From Macrocystis pyrifera (Eukaryota; Sar; Phaeophyceae; Laminariales; Laminariaceae): a stretch of DNA of 64,000 nucleotides. The stretch's first letter is position 1. Each line of letters starts with the position of its first letter. Below are positions 1-11,142 of the stretch, in pieces. The DNA is taken from contig JASSKH010000038.1 of NCBI GenBank assembly GCA_031763025.1, forward strand, positions 1,777,001-1,841,000. The letters are read 5' to 3'. Under the pieces are notes generated by a model. That model was not told where the DNA came from, made no database searches, and saw only the letters and a list, made by a program, of their open reading frames with translations. Position numbers and translations under genes: made by a program.

Positions 1-760
1 CACCAAAATTCGGAATGTGTCCCAAGTTGCACGATACATTCTTGTCTTGAAATGATAGAAGCCTAACCGGACATGCGCTGATTTTGATGTTCTGTTCTGA
101 ACCCGGGCTAAACCGCACGGACCGGAAGAAAGCAGATAGCCAACTCCAAACTAGTATAATACCAGGTATGTATGTATATAGTTTTCAACAACCAGGCAGG
201 CAGTAACAGAATCAAACCGCGCGCGGAATTCTAGAACGCCAAAATTTCCTCAGTGCCTCAAACCGCAGCATGATGAGAGAATACAAGCCGAAGCAGGTAC
301 CAGCTATAACATAATTTTGAGATTAGGATGAAAACCCACATAGCTTTGCGCCGGAATAAAGCAGGCAAACAAAGCCCAATCAAGACCAACAATAAGGTGC
401 ATACCATGCATGCACTGGTGGAAAATAAATCGTACCAGAACAAAGCGTGCGTGAAGTTCAACATAGAACACTATCCCCAAATTTCCCCGAACCGAACTAT
501 AAAACCATGAGACAATAAAAGCCGAACCGGCCAGGACCGATTGTTGAGAGTATGTTGAGAAAGCTCCCTGAACCGCACTGGACAAGATAGCTGACAACCA
601 ACGATCTGTTTCAAAATGAAAACGATAGTGTTATGTGACTATGCTAGTAGAGAGATGTACCGTGCCGTTCACGAAAAAAGTTCTACTGAGAGCTATTAAT
701 AGCTGTCAACAGCACTGAACCACACCAGAAGGAAGCGGACAAAACTGACAACAAACACTA
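1..760. repeat. Degenerate A/C-rich repeat tract
   Basis: The tract is rich in A and C and repeats a loose motif. Two stretches near 245 and 479 align: both run from AAATTTCC through an ACCG-containing block, a TGAGA..AATA block and AAGCCGAA. Further 'gaACCGcac' blocks occur near 110, 550 and 717. The unit length is about 230 bp but the copies are badly diverged. It resembles the AC-rich satellites at 13.4, 35 and 46.6 kb in composition and in the AACCGCA word. No gene is supported here. Confidence 0.45.
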
Positions 761-790
761 TACATACGGTGCCAGGGCCAGGTATCGATC

Positions 791-1018
791 ATGCTCTTAT
801 TAAAAGTAACGTACTACAGCAGTGACTACAGCAGTGGTACGAGTAGGACCGCGGCTTTTGTAAAAAAAAACAATTACGTATACGAAGAGAGATTCACCGT
901 CGAAGAAAAGCCGCCGGTATTGCACACTCTACTGTCTATTGAAATACATGGTGGCGTGAAGTTTGAACTGTCGACGCGAAAAATGCGATACCGAGGGTGC
1001 ACATATGGCATGGTATGA
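791..1018 (+). CDS. Small hypothetical open frame, 75 residues
   Basis: An ATG-started frame of 75 codons ends in TGA just before the AGT microsatellite. Its second half is mixed polar and hydrophobic with an unremarkable composition (for example the stretch ERFTVEEKPPVLHTLLSIEI). There is no signal peptide, membrane segment or motif that I recognise, and no homologous copy elsewhere in the window. It could be a chance frame or a single exon of a larger gene. It is listed only because its residue composition is more protein-like than that of surrounding frames. Confidence 0.2.
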   Translation: MLLLKVTYYSSDYSSGTSRTAAFVKKNNYVYEERFTVEEKPPVLHTLLSIEIHGGVKFELSTRKMRYRGCTYGMV

Positions 1019-1093
1019 CATGACACGACATGACCACGGGAGGAAGCGACACGAAACTCACTCTCCACCGCAGTCCGAGTGAAGAGCAAACCA

Positions 1094-1230
1094 GCAGTAG
1101 TAGTAGCAGTAGTAGTAGTAGTAGTATTAGTAGTAGCAGTAGTAGTATAGTACTAGTAGTACTAGTAGTACTATTAATAGTAGTATAGTAGTAGTAGTAC
1201 TAGTAGTACTAGTAGTAGTACTAGTATTAA

Positions 1231-1273
<43 letters not shown>

Positions 1274-1392
1274 TAGTAGTACTAGTAGTAGTAGTAGTGG
1301 TAGTAGCAGTAGTAGTGGTAGTAGTAGTAGTAGTGGTAGTAGTGGTAGTAGTACTAGTAGTACTAGTAGCACTAGTAGCACTAGTAGTAGTA
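1094..1392. repeat. (AGT)n microsatellite, about 300 bp
   Basis: This is an almost pure AGT/TAG trinucleotide array with scattered ACT, ATT, GGT and AGC variants. Interspersed ACTAGT blocks make parts of it self-complementary. Apparent Thr- or Leu-rich open frames through it are artefacts of the repeat. Confidence 0.95.
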
Positions 1393-1419
1393 CGTGCTGG
1401 CATGTGAGATTTCTCCTAA

Positions 1420-2345
1420 GAATTTTAACGTATACAAGTACGCTCGTGCTTATTACTTTCCGTTTGCTTTTTGCCCACCGTTAGCATGCTGTTGTTGTTG
1501 TTGTTGTCGTTGTTTTCTTGACATTAAATGAACCGTTATTTCTACCCGTCGACGTCCAGCACAGCCAGAGTCCGTGCCGATTCTTCAATCCCATTAATTT
1601 ACAGAGAGATACAAGCTCTGTGGCCACGAAGCATGCCAGGTATTGAAATAGGACTGGCACTCTGATTTCTAAAACTTTACGTTTAAAATCAATCGAGATC
1701 ATAAGACAGGAGTACGTATTAATGAGAATAAAGGAGCGAACGACCGCAAACGTAGTAGCATTGATAGATGTAACTCAAGCCGGAAGTGGGCACAGAACAG
1801 AGTTAGACCTTATGGAGAGGGCTCTAATTATTTCCGTGTTTTTTTCATTCGGAGTGCTTATTTATGAGTGATCAACCGTGAAGCTCAATGACACGCTACA
1901 CATTTGTCGGATGATCAGAATAATTATAATGATAGAGCCCGCCACAGTCCGAATGAAACTAAACCAGTACGTAGCGGAACGTGATATTTGTCTTCGACTC
2001 TAGGCGTATACGTACGCGCGTGACCTTTGTTGTCTTCTTTTTTACCTTCTGTTAGCATGCCAGGTATTTGTAATAGGAGCGAATGTTGTATCGGCAATCC
2101 TCTTTCCAAAAATTGAAGTGTGAAATAATTTGAGCTTGCGATAAAAAGGAGTACGTAACGAGAAAGAAGGAGCAACGACAGCAAGTGGACTACGTAGAAC
2201 TCAAGTCGGAAGCATGTATGTATGTACAGCAGCGTACAGAACGGAGCTTGACTTCATGCGCAGCGGCCTATTGTTTTCCTTGTTCTTTTTTTTTTTCGGA
2301 GTTCTAGTGAGTGATCAACGGCGAAGCTCATGGTAGAAAATTGTC
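1420..2345. repeat. Diverged tandem duplication (about 1420-1893 and 1993-2341)
   Basis: The two halves share a colinear series of blocks. They are a 'gtatac..acgC.CGTG' start, GTTAGCATGC, 'CAGGTATT..ATAGGA', 'GGAGTACGTA', 'GGAGC.ACGAC.GCAA', 'ACTCAAG.CGGAAG', 'ACAGAAC.GAG', a T-run followed by CGGAGT, and 'TGAGTGATCAAC..GAAGCTCA'. The first half carries an extra 147-bp insert (1490-1636) that the second half lacks. No coding function is apparent. TAA, TGA and TAG codons interrupt all frames. Confidence 0.75.
1490..1636 (-). mobile_element. Short retroposon-like insert with (AAC)n tail and GCATGC flanks
   Basis: The sequence interrupts the first half of the tandem duplication exactly at GCATGC, and GCATGC stands on both sides (1484-1489 and 1631-1636). 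The other half has a single GCATGC at this point. On the minus strand the insert ends in an AAC-rich tail next to the flank, as a retroposon would. Its body matches 22870-22965 on the plus strand, where the same bases read as G-I-E-E-S-x-R-T-L-x-V-L-D-x-D-G. Here that frame is broken by a stop after D-G. Best read as a processed fragment of a coding sequence, or a SINE-like copy. Confidence 0.5.
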
Positions 2346-5074
2346 AGATGGCAAGAATCATGTCAATTGAGTTCAACACGGTCGTGTGCTCCCGCCACGG
2401 AATCATTTATTTATTCGAACACGCCGCCGGATGAGGTGTTACCTGGTATAATACGTTATTTATTGACGGTGTTGGTGTCCAACCAAAATAAGCGTGCTTA
2501 CTTGAACTTTTTATGGTGCTTACGGCGCTAATAGCAAGCACCATGAAAACAACTGGGCCTTGCTCATTTTGTGCGAATTATACCTCTATTTAGCGGTACC
2601 GGCTGCGGGATTTTCTGGATGGTGTGCTAAACGCCATACAAACGACAAATAAATATTGGACTGCGCTTGGCCGTTGTAAACTCTTCACGAACGAAGCATG
2701 TGCCAGGTGCACAAACAAAAAATGTACGAGGTACGAGCTACGTTGTGTGTTTTACGTTGGAAGTGCAGCCTAACATGCTTGGGTTTTGCTGTGGTATGGC
2801 CAGACTTGAACGGCAAACAAAAAAAATACATAGATGTTTCAGTATGCTATATTAACTAAACGCCACACGTTCAGACCAAAGAAGGAAGCAAGTTGGTTAA
2901 CCGAGCAACCAAGGGACCAAATAAGCAGCATGCGAAGCAAAACCCCTTTACTCCGCTCCTTGCCAACATCGCATATTATGCACGGAGTGTGCCGGGTCGA
3001 CAAGGACGGGTGGTGGGCAGCTGTCAAAGACTAATTGGCCAGGCTCCCATTGTTCGTAGCAGGTATACACCAATGGGGAGTGCGGGAGGCCGATCGTTCT
3101 TTTTGAGGAGTTGACGAGAAGGTCGAAAGGTGCCAGCAGTGACGTAATGCGCTTCGCCTCCCTGAACAAAAACGCATAAAGAATATCTGGAGGGTCCGGA
3201 TATCTCGGTTTCGTAATACACGAAGAAAACCGAAACAATATTTTTTTGTTTTTGTTTTTGTTCAGCGCACCCCCCGCATCTGAACCGCTCGCTCGCCTGG
3301 ACCACACGACCACCCGCCGCGTGCTACGCACCACTTAGTTCATCCTGCTCGGCGGTGATGCCACTCCCGCACCGTCTGCAACGTGGGAAGAGAGGTACCG
3401 GGAAAACAAACCCTCACAGCCTGGGAATATGCCGACCTAAAAGCATGAGTGCATTGACATGCAGACTATGTTAACCGAGAGCTTCAAAGTTTCATTTCCT
3501 AGACAAGCTCCGCCAATGAGGGTACAGACACCTTGGGTACCTCAAACGCACTGATGGTGCCAGGTGCTCGTTTGTGGTTGGGTCCGGGTCCGGGGGGCCC
3601 CCGATGCGGCGATCCCCCCACCGTACCACAGCAGTGGCAGGAATCGAACAAAAGGAGGGTATGCTACCTTGAAACGTAGCGAAAAGCGCAGCTATCTCGC
3701 AACGCACCCAGTTGCGCTCACCGGATGTTCCCGGGTCATCATCATGGCCAAGTGGGGGTCGGCGTGGCTACAACAAAGGAACCACTCACAACCGTTTACT
3801 CAAAATGAAACGCGCGAAAGCTCAGGTCTCGAGTGCACTGAGCCGCAAGTTCAAATGAGGTTGGGGGGGTGGCTTTCTTCGGTTTCACCTGCAACATGCA
3901 CCAATCGCGCAGACTCTACTGGAACCAAGATCACAGAGTCTTTTAACCGAGCAGCCCCTCCGTTCTACCTCCTCCGTGGGATCGTGAAGCCCTGGCCAAC
4001 CACACGGGACGATGTGTGTAGACGAAGAAAAAGCGTACGCTGCTCCTGCTGCTTCTTCTGCTGCTGAGCTTTGGTCGCCGGCAGATACATGGGCGACTGC
4101 AGAGAGCGACAGCACCACCACACAACATGTAGCCGAAGTAAGTGGTGACTTAGTCTGCGTGAAACTACCATTCCACGAGATTTTCTAAGAGCCAACACTA
4201 CCACGCACATCAAACCGCACCGAAGAACGTATACTGTAGTTTCGTTAGCCTGCGGCTGGCCGTGATCTGTTAGTCGGGGTTGGGGTTGAGGCGAAGGTCA
4301 CCATCGGGAACGGACCCGTACCGTAGCTCTGTTCGCTCACTCGGCCAAACGCACGATACATCAGGGGAGCACCTACGGTGTGCTTTTGTTGGGGCTGTAG
4401 TCTTGAAGAACTCTATAACTTGTCCGAAACACTAGACTAATCCAGCGAAACACCAAAGCGCGGCCCGACGACCTAGACAAACAACGAAAAACGTGTTGAA
4501 ACACGATGGCGATCCAACGATACTGGTATCTGGTTCCTCGCTTGCGCAGGCCCCGCAGTCAGAAATGGCTCAGCCAAACATTTCCCTCAAATCGTAGCAC
4601 GCGTCGTCGTCGGTCTTCTGCCTATTGTGCCTGGGGACGGTCTCGCTAGCGCGACTGAAACCATGCTTCCGGTACCGCGGGGGGGGGCGATTGTTGGGCC
4701 CAACAATTCCTGACCGACGGAGCTCCCCAATTTCAGAGCTACCCCGCATTTTGGAATCCCATTTTGTGTTATAACCCCTACGTACCAGGGTTGTGCCGGC
4801 GTAGTCCATGTGGTATTGCTCGTAAAGTTTGGAGTCCAGGTTCGTTCTCGAAGCCGAGCCGACTGTTGGGTGAGGTACTGAGTTCATTATGTGAGGACCC
4901 CTGCCGAAGCTCGCGTCGCGGGTCCCTCGCGCGAATTTCATCAGCAACCGAACGGCACCGAACTGAACCGGACCGAACCTCCAGCTTTCAAGCATGTGCT
5001 TGAAGTAGTTCTCGTCGAAGCGCTTCGCACATACTTGACGTGAGGTGGGCTACGCTAGGGATAACACCTTTAGG
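2346..5074. other. No gene recognised
   Basis: I see only short frames with random-looking composition. The longest, 167 codons on plus at 3564-4067, has no recognisable domain and a Cys-rich tail produced by a TGC/TTC run. Local features are a T/TTTTTG run at 3239-3262 and imperfect ACCGAAC-type iterations at 4938-4978. The 141-codon minus-strand frame at 4570-4995 overlaps that iteration and is probably not a gene. Confidence 0.5.
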
Positions 5075-5183
5075 TATTACGGGGGACCATAGTAAATAGG
5101 ACCAGACGTTGTTGGTAAAAAAAGCGATATTTAGTGTTTTCTGTGTGTACCGTAGGTCCTATTTGATATGGTCCCCCTTAATA
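5075..5183. mobile_element. Palindromic MITE, copy 1 of 6
   Basis: The element begins TATTACGGGGGACC and ends with its inverse, GGTCCCCC-TTAATA. The inverted arms extend through 'ATAGTAAATAGGACC' and 'GGTCCTATTTGATAT', with an AT-rich centre. The same roughly 109-bp structure recurs at 24616, 25059, 26920, 43391 and 58452. It has no coding capacity, so it would need a transposase supplied elsewhere. TA just outside TTACGGGGG and CCCCCGTAA in most copies is compatible with a TA target duplication. Confidence 0.85.
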
Positions 5184-6160
5184 AAATAAACGAACCAATG
5201 CTAGGGCTTGTGGACTGCGGGACTACCCAATGTCGTTGGAGTTTATCCTGTATTAGCACAATGGTAATCAGGCCCATAACCCAGCAGCGGGCAGTGGCAT
5301 GCCACCGGCATGTACACCTCCGCCGAGCCTGGCGCAGATATGCACGCCAAGCTACAGGCCCTCACGAATGAGCTGTAGGGGTCGGACTGGACATGGACGC
5401 TGGAGGGTGCTGAATTCCTCTTCTATCCCTTGCCGTTGACCGAAACAAAAGTCGGTAGAGCCCATGACCACAATCAAAAACGTTCATCCATCGGTGCTCG
5501 ATGAAACTCACGTTTCACTTCGTCCTGTGTACAAACTTGAACATTTTATGTTGGCCGCCGAACTAATTGTTGGTCGGGCTGTGGTATAATTTCATATCAA
5601 CTCGATTATTGAGTTTGTTATGTTGAAACAATCTCCTCAACCAAGTGGGGAGCTTCAGGAAACCGTACTGTTAGTACAATGCCACGGCAGCTCGCTTTTG
5701 ATAGAACAACATGATGCAGCGTCGCGCTCGAGACTAACCAAGCGCAACCGCACCTTCTCTGTAAGGTGCATATGATACCAACCAGTGGAAGCCGAACCGC
5801 GGTTGGGTCGCAACCCGATAGCGGACCCCTGCAAAAACGGACCAATAGCATCTTCCACCTACGAACCACTGAATGCATGAGGCTTAGTATCCGCACGAGA
5901 AGGTATCTCTTCAAAGCTGCTCTTATGCGCCTACATCTCGGTGATACGAAGCCAACGCCTGTCATCGTAGGACACGCCTACTTATGTAGGAGATCTCCTA
6001 GTTTCTATGCATCCATCTAAGCCGCGGTGCTGGCACGCCAACGCGTGTGATCATAGGATATTCCTGATCGTGTATTTTCGTACCAGACGCGTACTACAAC
6101 AGAGGAAACCGTATTCGGCGAAAATGCTGTCTGACCGAGCCCCTTGACCCCAATGTCCCT
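5184..6160. other. No gene recognised
   Basis: Only short overlapping frames occur on both strands, the longest being 115 codons on minus at 5618-5965. None has a recognisable motif, and there is no second copy in the window with which to test coding constraint. Confidence 0.5.
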
Positions 6161-6164
6161 TCGA

Positions 6165-6262
6165 GATCCCATCAGGATCTCATCAGGATACCATCAAGAT
6201 ACCATCAGGACACCATCAGGATATCAACAGGATACCATCAAGACACCATCAGGACACCATGA
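6165..6262. repeat. Minisatellite of CCATCAGGATA-like units
   Basis: About nine imperfect copies of a 10-11 bp unit (ccatcAGGATa, with AAGATA, AGGACA and TCATCAGGAT variants) stand head to tail. A frame crossing it reads Ser/Thr/Asp/Tyr-rich repeats, which reflect the DNA repeat rather than a gene. Confidence 0.85.
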
Positions 6263-9200
6263 GACGCTTTCTACGACAGGAGTATTGGCCAAACATATCT
6301 CTGAAAATATCGAACTACTCGACGGAAGTAGCCCCCGGCAGCGTTTGTTTTTACGACTTGCGATTCGTTGCAGACCTCGGGCCATGGTGACTGTTGATCG
6401 GGTTCGTTGAGTGCGCGATGTTTCTTGAAAGCCAGCTGTCGGGTGACGTACACGGGTCGTTGAGCGAGAAGCTTCAGAAAATGGCAGGCGCACCCCTTCC
6501 GCGGCATGCGTCATCAGTGCTTCCCAACGTCTTTCTTCGTGATACACCTACTAGGCTTCGGGATTGCGCATCAGGGCGCAATTTTTCCATTTTCAAAATC
6601 AGCCTTGGGCTTGGGTGAGGTCTGGAGCAGCTCCTCAAGCGAGGAAAGCTCACGAAACAACACATCATGTATTACCCCCACAGAAACACACGCCTGCAGG
6701 TAAAAACACATCTCGGGGCTTTTAGTCCATTACCGGTGTACAGGCTTTTCTGGACAAGGAGATGGAATTCCGATTCGGTCCTGAAGGCGGACGGTATTGA
6801 TTCCGCCACGGTGAGTCCCATCGTATTTAGCATTTCCGTGGCGTTGCTACCCGAAGCGACTAACGTCTACGATAGGCGTTAGGCCCGAACCTGAAGCATC
6901 AGACAAGGGGGGTTGCTGCCTGCTAGGAGCGGTGGACACGAGACAGCAGCGGACAGCTATCGGGCGCGAATCGGCACTGCAACCCGATGTTTGCCCGTGG
7001 CCATTCTGCGTGTTAAGTAGCAGCATGTGCCTGCGAGTGTCCTGCGCATATCAGAGAGAAGGGCGCTTGGGAGCTGGGGCAGTACGATGGCATGCAAAGA
7101 AGCTGTCGTGATCGCTCAAATCCTGTTGTGTTCCGGGCGTCGTTGAAACAGCACTTACTTCCATCCATTTTAATGCCACAAAATGGCAGACGAAGCTCCA
7201 TCTGCATCAAAAGGGCCCTGCCGTTTGGACGGCCCAGTGCGCGGTCATAAAACAAGCAGGAGCATGGATGGAATGGCTTTGATAACAGTGTCGTATTAAA
7301 TTGACTGGTGTGCGCCTACAACGTTGCACCTGTCCAGATTGGATGCTGATGTTTGCTTCTTTTTGTGCCTCTATATTGCCATGCGCCCCTTTTCAACGTC
7401 TATTGTTGTGGTTTGGGGTACGCCATACGTTAGGCGGAAAACCCAGTCGTGGATACGGGATATGAAGTGCACCTTAATCGCTGCACCGGACGCATGATGA
7501 TGACGAGCTTGGGGTAACTTAGGTCTGGAACCATACCGTAGCACACACATAGTCTTTCCAACTGTATGTGTCACCCCCCCCTACACCCCTAATATACAAC
7601 CAAGATCGTGCACCGAGAGGCAGGCTTCCCAGTGACTGGAAGTGGTGCTCGGGCTCCGCCAGTGTGGTCAGGTCCAACCACCAGGCATCGTTCACCATAT
7701 CATACGTACAAAGTTTTTCCTGTCGAAGACACGGGGTGTATTTCTATCAGGGGCGGAACTCACAACTCCCACGGCAGCCATTTATACCGTTGTTGGCCAA
7801 TGCCATAGCTTGTGTATTTCGGCCCTTCAGGGTGTCATCTCCTATGCCTTTAACGCCGCAGTGTTTTGCCGATAGGTACATGCGCGACTAACGCAAATAC
7901 CAAGCACGTGTTTCCTGCTGCCACCATGCCATGATAACTGTCGATGAAAAGCAAATTCGGGACAATAATCTAAACAAATATGTATTGAACAGAGAACGTG
8001 CTTGCTGCTACCTACACCGGCTGTCCGACGGTCGTTGCCCGCACCTGATGACCGTGTGGTGTTATAGCAGCCAACCCCAGCCGTATGATGAGCTTGAGGC
8101 CGACGTGGTCGAAGAAGGCTGTCAAAAACGAACGGTAAAAATGGCGGTAAGGGTTTAGAGCAGGCGCATTTGCCGTACAACAGGTTGATATCACACGTGT
8201 CCACAAGGTCGCAGCGCAAAATGGGATCGCGTACCATTTGAGGCCAGTACGTAGGTCTGGCCTTCGCTCCTCATTCATTCCTCCGTGCTTAAGGAGCAGT
8301 CGTACATCCCAATCCGGGTATTGTCCGCTACCCCTATGCCTTACTGCGGCTAGTGGGCTACCGACGTATTCACTATCGCATTTAGAATAAAGGTGTCGCG
8401 CTGTACCTCAGTAAACAATTATATACCCTGGGGTATTCGTTGTTCACCCCGCTTAATAAACGATACAATGTGGTTGCTTATCATGAAATTACAAACGAAC
8501 GGAGTGTGAAGACCACATACATAATTATGGTGGTCATTCGACGGAGTGGCTCTTAGTAGCTGAAACAAAGGACTTCATGAGCGACCGTCCCATCGTGGCC
8601 CATGAACCTCCAGAGTCGTACACTGGGCTGCCAACGGCTAGTCAGTCGCTTGTAGTCCAAATCCTCTTAACCTCTTAGTACTGCCATTCCCTCGCTGAGC
8701 CAGCTGCTATCATCAACCGGCATATCGGAAGCCATCATGAGCAACGTCGTACTGCATGGGGCAACGGGAGGACCTTGACAACAGGGTACTTGGCTCTTGA
8801 CCTTCGACCACAGGATCAACCAGGTGAGAGAGGCCCGGTGGGGAGCAGGCGACTGGTTTGCTCCTTTTGGCCCGTAACATTGGCGGCTAACCTTCGCGGG
8901 CGCTTTGATCGACGGGGCCACCGTGTTGACGTGTCGCTCACGTTCGACGATTTTAACCCCTTCATAGATCTCGTTGTTGAATTTCCTCGTAGAAGACACG
9001 TGTTTTCTAGTTTTTCTTACGTTTTAGCCTTAAGTTATGAAATGTTCACCTGATTTGGATATCCGTACAGGACGCTTCGTTAGGCAACCCATGATGTGCC
9101 TCTATCCACGGCGACATTAGTACAACCGTGCTACTGACTATGACAACCTCTTTGAGACTTCCGAGGGACAAAGTGTCAGGAACAAACCGGATTTTAGCAT

Positions 9201-9672
9201 CGGCCGCTGGACGTCACTCGAGCTACTGGGACAGGGAAAGTACCTAACGTGAAACGTAACGGACGACCACATGGCACGCGCAAATCACGGTTGTCGATCG
9301 TTTGACATCCATTGTTGCTGAGTCGCTGTACGACGGAGATTCACCCCAACGTTTCTGAGGCTCTCATGTCCCCATACGGTACGGAATTCAACGGGGACGA
9401 ACATATGAACACGACTAATGCTTGGGGTGTGTGGGGCGCGCACCTTCGATACTTCGATACATATATCCCCACGATCTGGCTGTGATACTGCTGTAGCTCC
9501 TTGCTTCAACTGCCGCCCAGTAAGGAGGCCGTGGTGGCTCCGTCCGAAAGTTTTTTTTGCCCCCCCCAATGATGTGATACCTCTATCGTAGAACGCGCGT
9601 CTGCTCTGGGGTTGATGATATGGACCATCTCGACGCTCTCGTCGTACTCATTGTGGCTGCCAAAGGTCTTGG
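6263..9672. other. No gene recognised; possible coding debris
   Basis: Several 60-130 codon frames overlap on opposite strands, for example minus 8667-8999, plus 8775-9053 and minus 7842-8237. Around 8800-8880 a plus-strand frame outside the longest frames also reads protein-like before a stop, so this may be a decayed transposon or gene. No polymerase, integrase or transposase motif could be read with confidence. Confidence 0.4.
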
Positions 9673-9737
9673 TGGCGGCCGTCTAACCGATGTTATGATG
9701 AATCGCCATCACGATAACATCGGTTAGACGGCCGCCA
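9673..9737. repeat. Perfect 24-bp inverted repeat with 17-bp spacer
   Basis: The left arm 9673-9696 (TGGCGGCCGTCTAACCGATG plus TTAT) is the exact reverse complement of the right arm 9714-9737. The spacer contains a further GATG/CATC pair. The arms are GC-rich and there is no T-run after them, so this is not a simple intrinsic terminator. It could be a protein-binding palindrome, a stem-loop RNA or the remains of a small transposon. Confidence 0.9.
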
Positions 9738-11085
9738 GAGAGCACGGTCTGCAAAATACGGTAACGTATTGAGCCACGAGATGGCGGACGCCTACTGGAA
9801 AACGCTGTCATCTCGCGTTGGAGAGGAGGGCAATTTGGATAATCTCGCGGAAGCCGTGCTACGTACGACCTGTGGAAGTTTGGGTGGTAGGGCAGATCCA
9901 GGATTCAACATGAAAGGTACTCCCTTGGGACGCACCAAGAGGTCTGATATACAACGTATCCGGGTATACCACCACCATGAAACCTAATCTCCAAGATATA
10001 CCATGAATAGACGTAGCGGCAGGGGTATTATGTGAGCGTTGGTAGCATCCTCCGACGGAACGGCGATGGCGCCAAGATTGACGCGCAAGCCTGAAACACC
10101 ACAAGGATAGTGATAGACGAAGATAAATGTGATGACGCTGCTCGCTGCCGAAGACTCTCCCTCGCGCCGTCAACCAATCTCAAGCGGATCGAGAGGAGAC
10201 ATAAAGAGAAGGCCGAATATGTTTTGCGGGGGAAGGAGCACCGGGGTATTGATGAGCCTGTATCCGGGAGATGGGGTGCCACGCTCGGAGGTGAGAGCGA
10301 GGTAGCAGATGGAAGAATTCTAAATATTTCTAATCCTTCCCACCATATGAGTGCACGTAAGGCTCAACCTTATAGCGCTTCCACATCCAACTGCATTGTG
10401 TGTCAGTTATACTCTGTCATAGAACACAGCTACGCTGTCGCAGCCCGCCGCAAGCGTGGGGATGTCCACCCGACCCGATGGTGCCGCTGAGCATAAGGTG
10501 CCGTGGATACATATATGCGGGGTGAATACATCCGCAACGCCATAAGGATGCCGACCCGCCCCGATCTTCCCGCTGTAGTATGAGGCCTAGCGAATACCGT
10601 AATGCCGGAAGGATACGTCTCTGGGTGGTGTGGGAATGAGCAATATGGTGCGCTTCATCTCCACCATGTCTATGATGGGGATCCACGATCTCCGTAAAGA
10701 CAAACCTCGAAGTCGGCACGTGCTCGGAGCGAGGTGAGTTACTTATACGGCCACCTGAACGACAGGGTCCCTTTTGAAAAACAGAAAAGCACAATGCTCG
10801 TTCGGGGGTGGTGGCGTGTTGTCTGAGCTTGATACACGAGGACACCGGTATCTCACCCCAAACATGACGTCGAAGAACAGTTTTCCGCACAATCCGACCG
10901 ACATTTCTATTCGATTTCTAATATTACCGAATTTACAAGGACTATATGTACCGTGTTGATTGGTGCTAATAGTAGACTTGGAATACTGCAATGGGTCGAC
11001 TTGATACTGTCTTTGCACGATACCCTCTGGTCGAAATGAGATATTTCGATCATTAGTCAACCAAAACTTGAGAACGGCCAGGGGA
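9738..11085. other. No gene recognised
   Basis: Frames of 100-157 codons exist, the longest being minus 10417-10890 (157 codons). They overlap on both strands, lack domains or hydrophobic segments I can name, and have no duplicate in the window. Confidence 0.45.
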
Positions 11086-11142
11086 GCGGCCTGTGCACAG
11101 TTCTCACGCTGCAAGCGGCCTGTGCACAGTTCTCACGCTGCA
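11086..11142. repeat. 29-bp direct repeat, two adjacent copies
   Basis: The unit beginning GCGGCCTGTGCACAGTTCTC occurs at 11086-11114 and again at 11115-11142, and the copies are identical over 28 bp. This implies a recent local duplication. Confidence 0.9.

Noticed and set aside
1127-1381. Leu- and Thr-rich 84-codon frame
   Set aside because: It is the AGT microsatellite read in frame. There is no independent coding signal.
3564-4067. 167-codon plus frame, one of the longer in the window
   Set aside because: Its composition looks random, it has no domain or duplicate, and the Cys tail comes from a TGC/TTC run. Both strands are open over much of it.
10417-10890. 157-codon minus frame
   Set aside because: It has no motif, no hydrophobic pattern and no conserved copy. 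A frame of this length is expected by chance in 64 kb of about 48% GC sequence.
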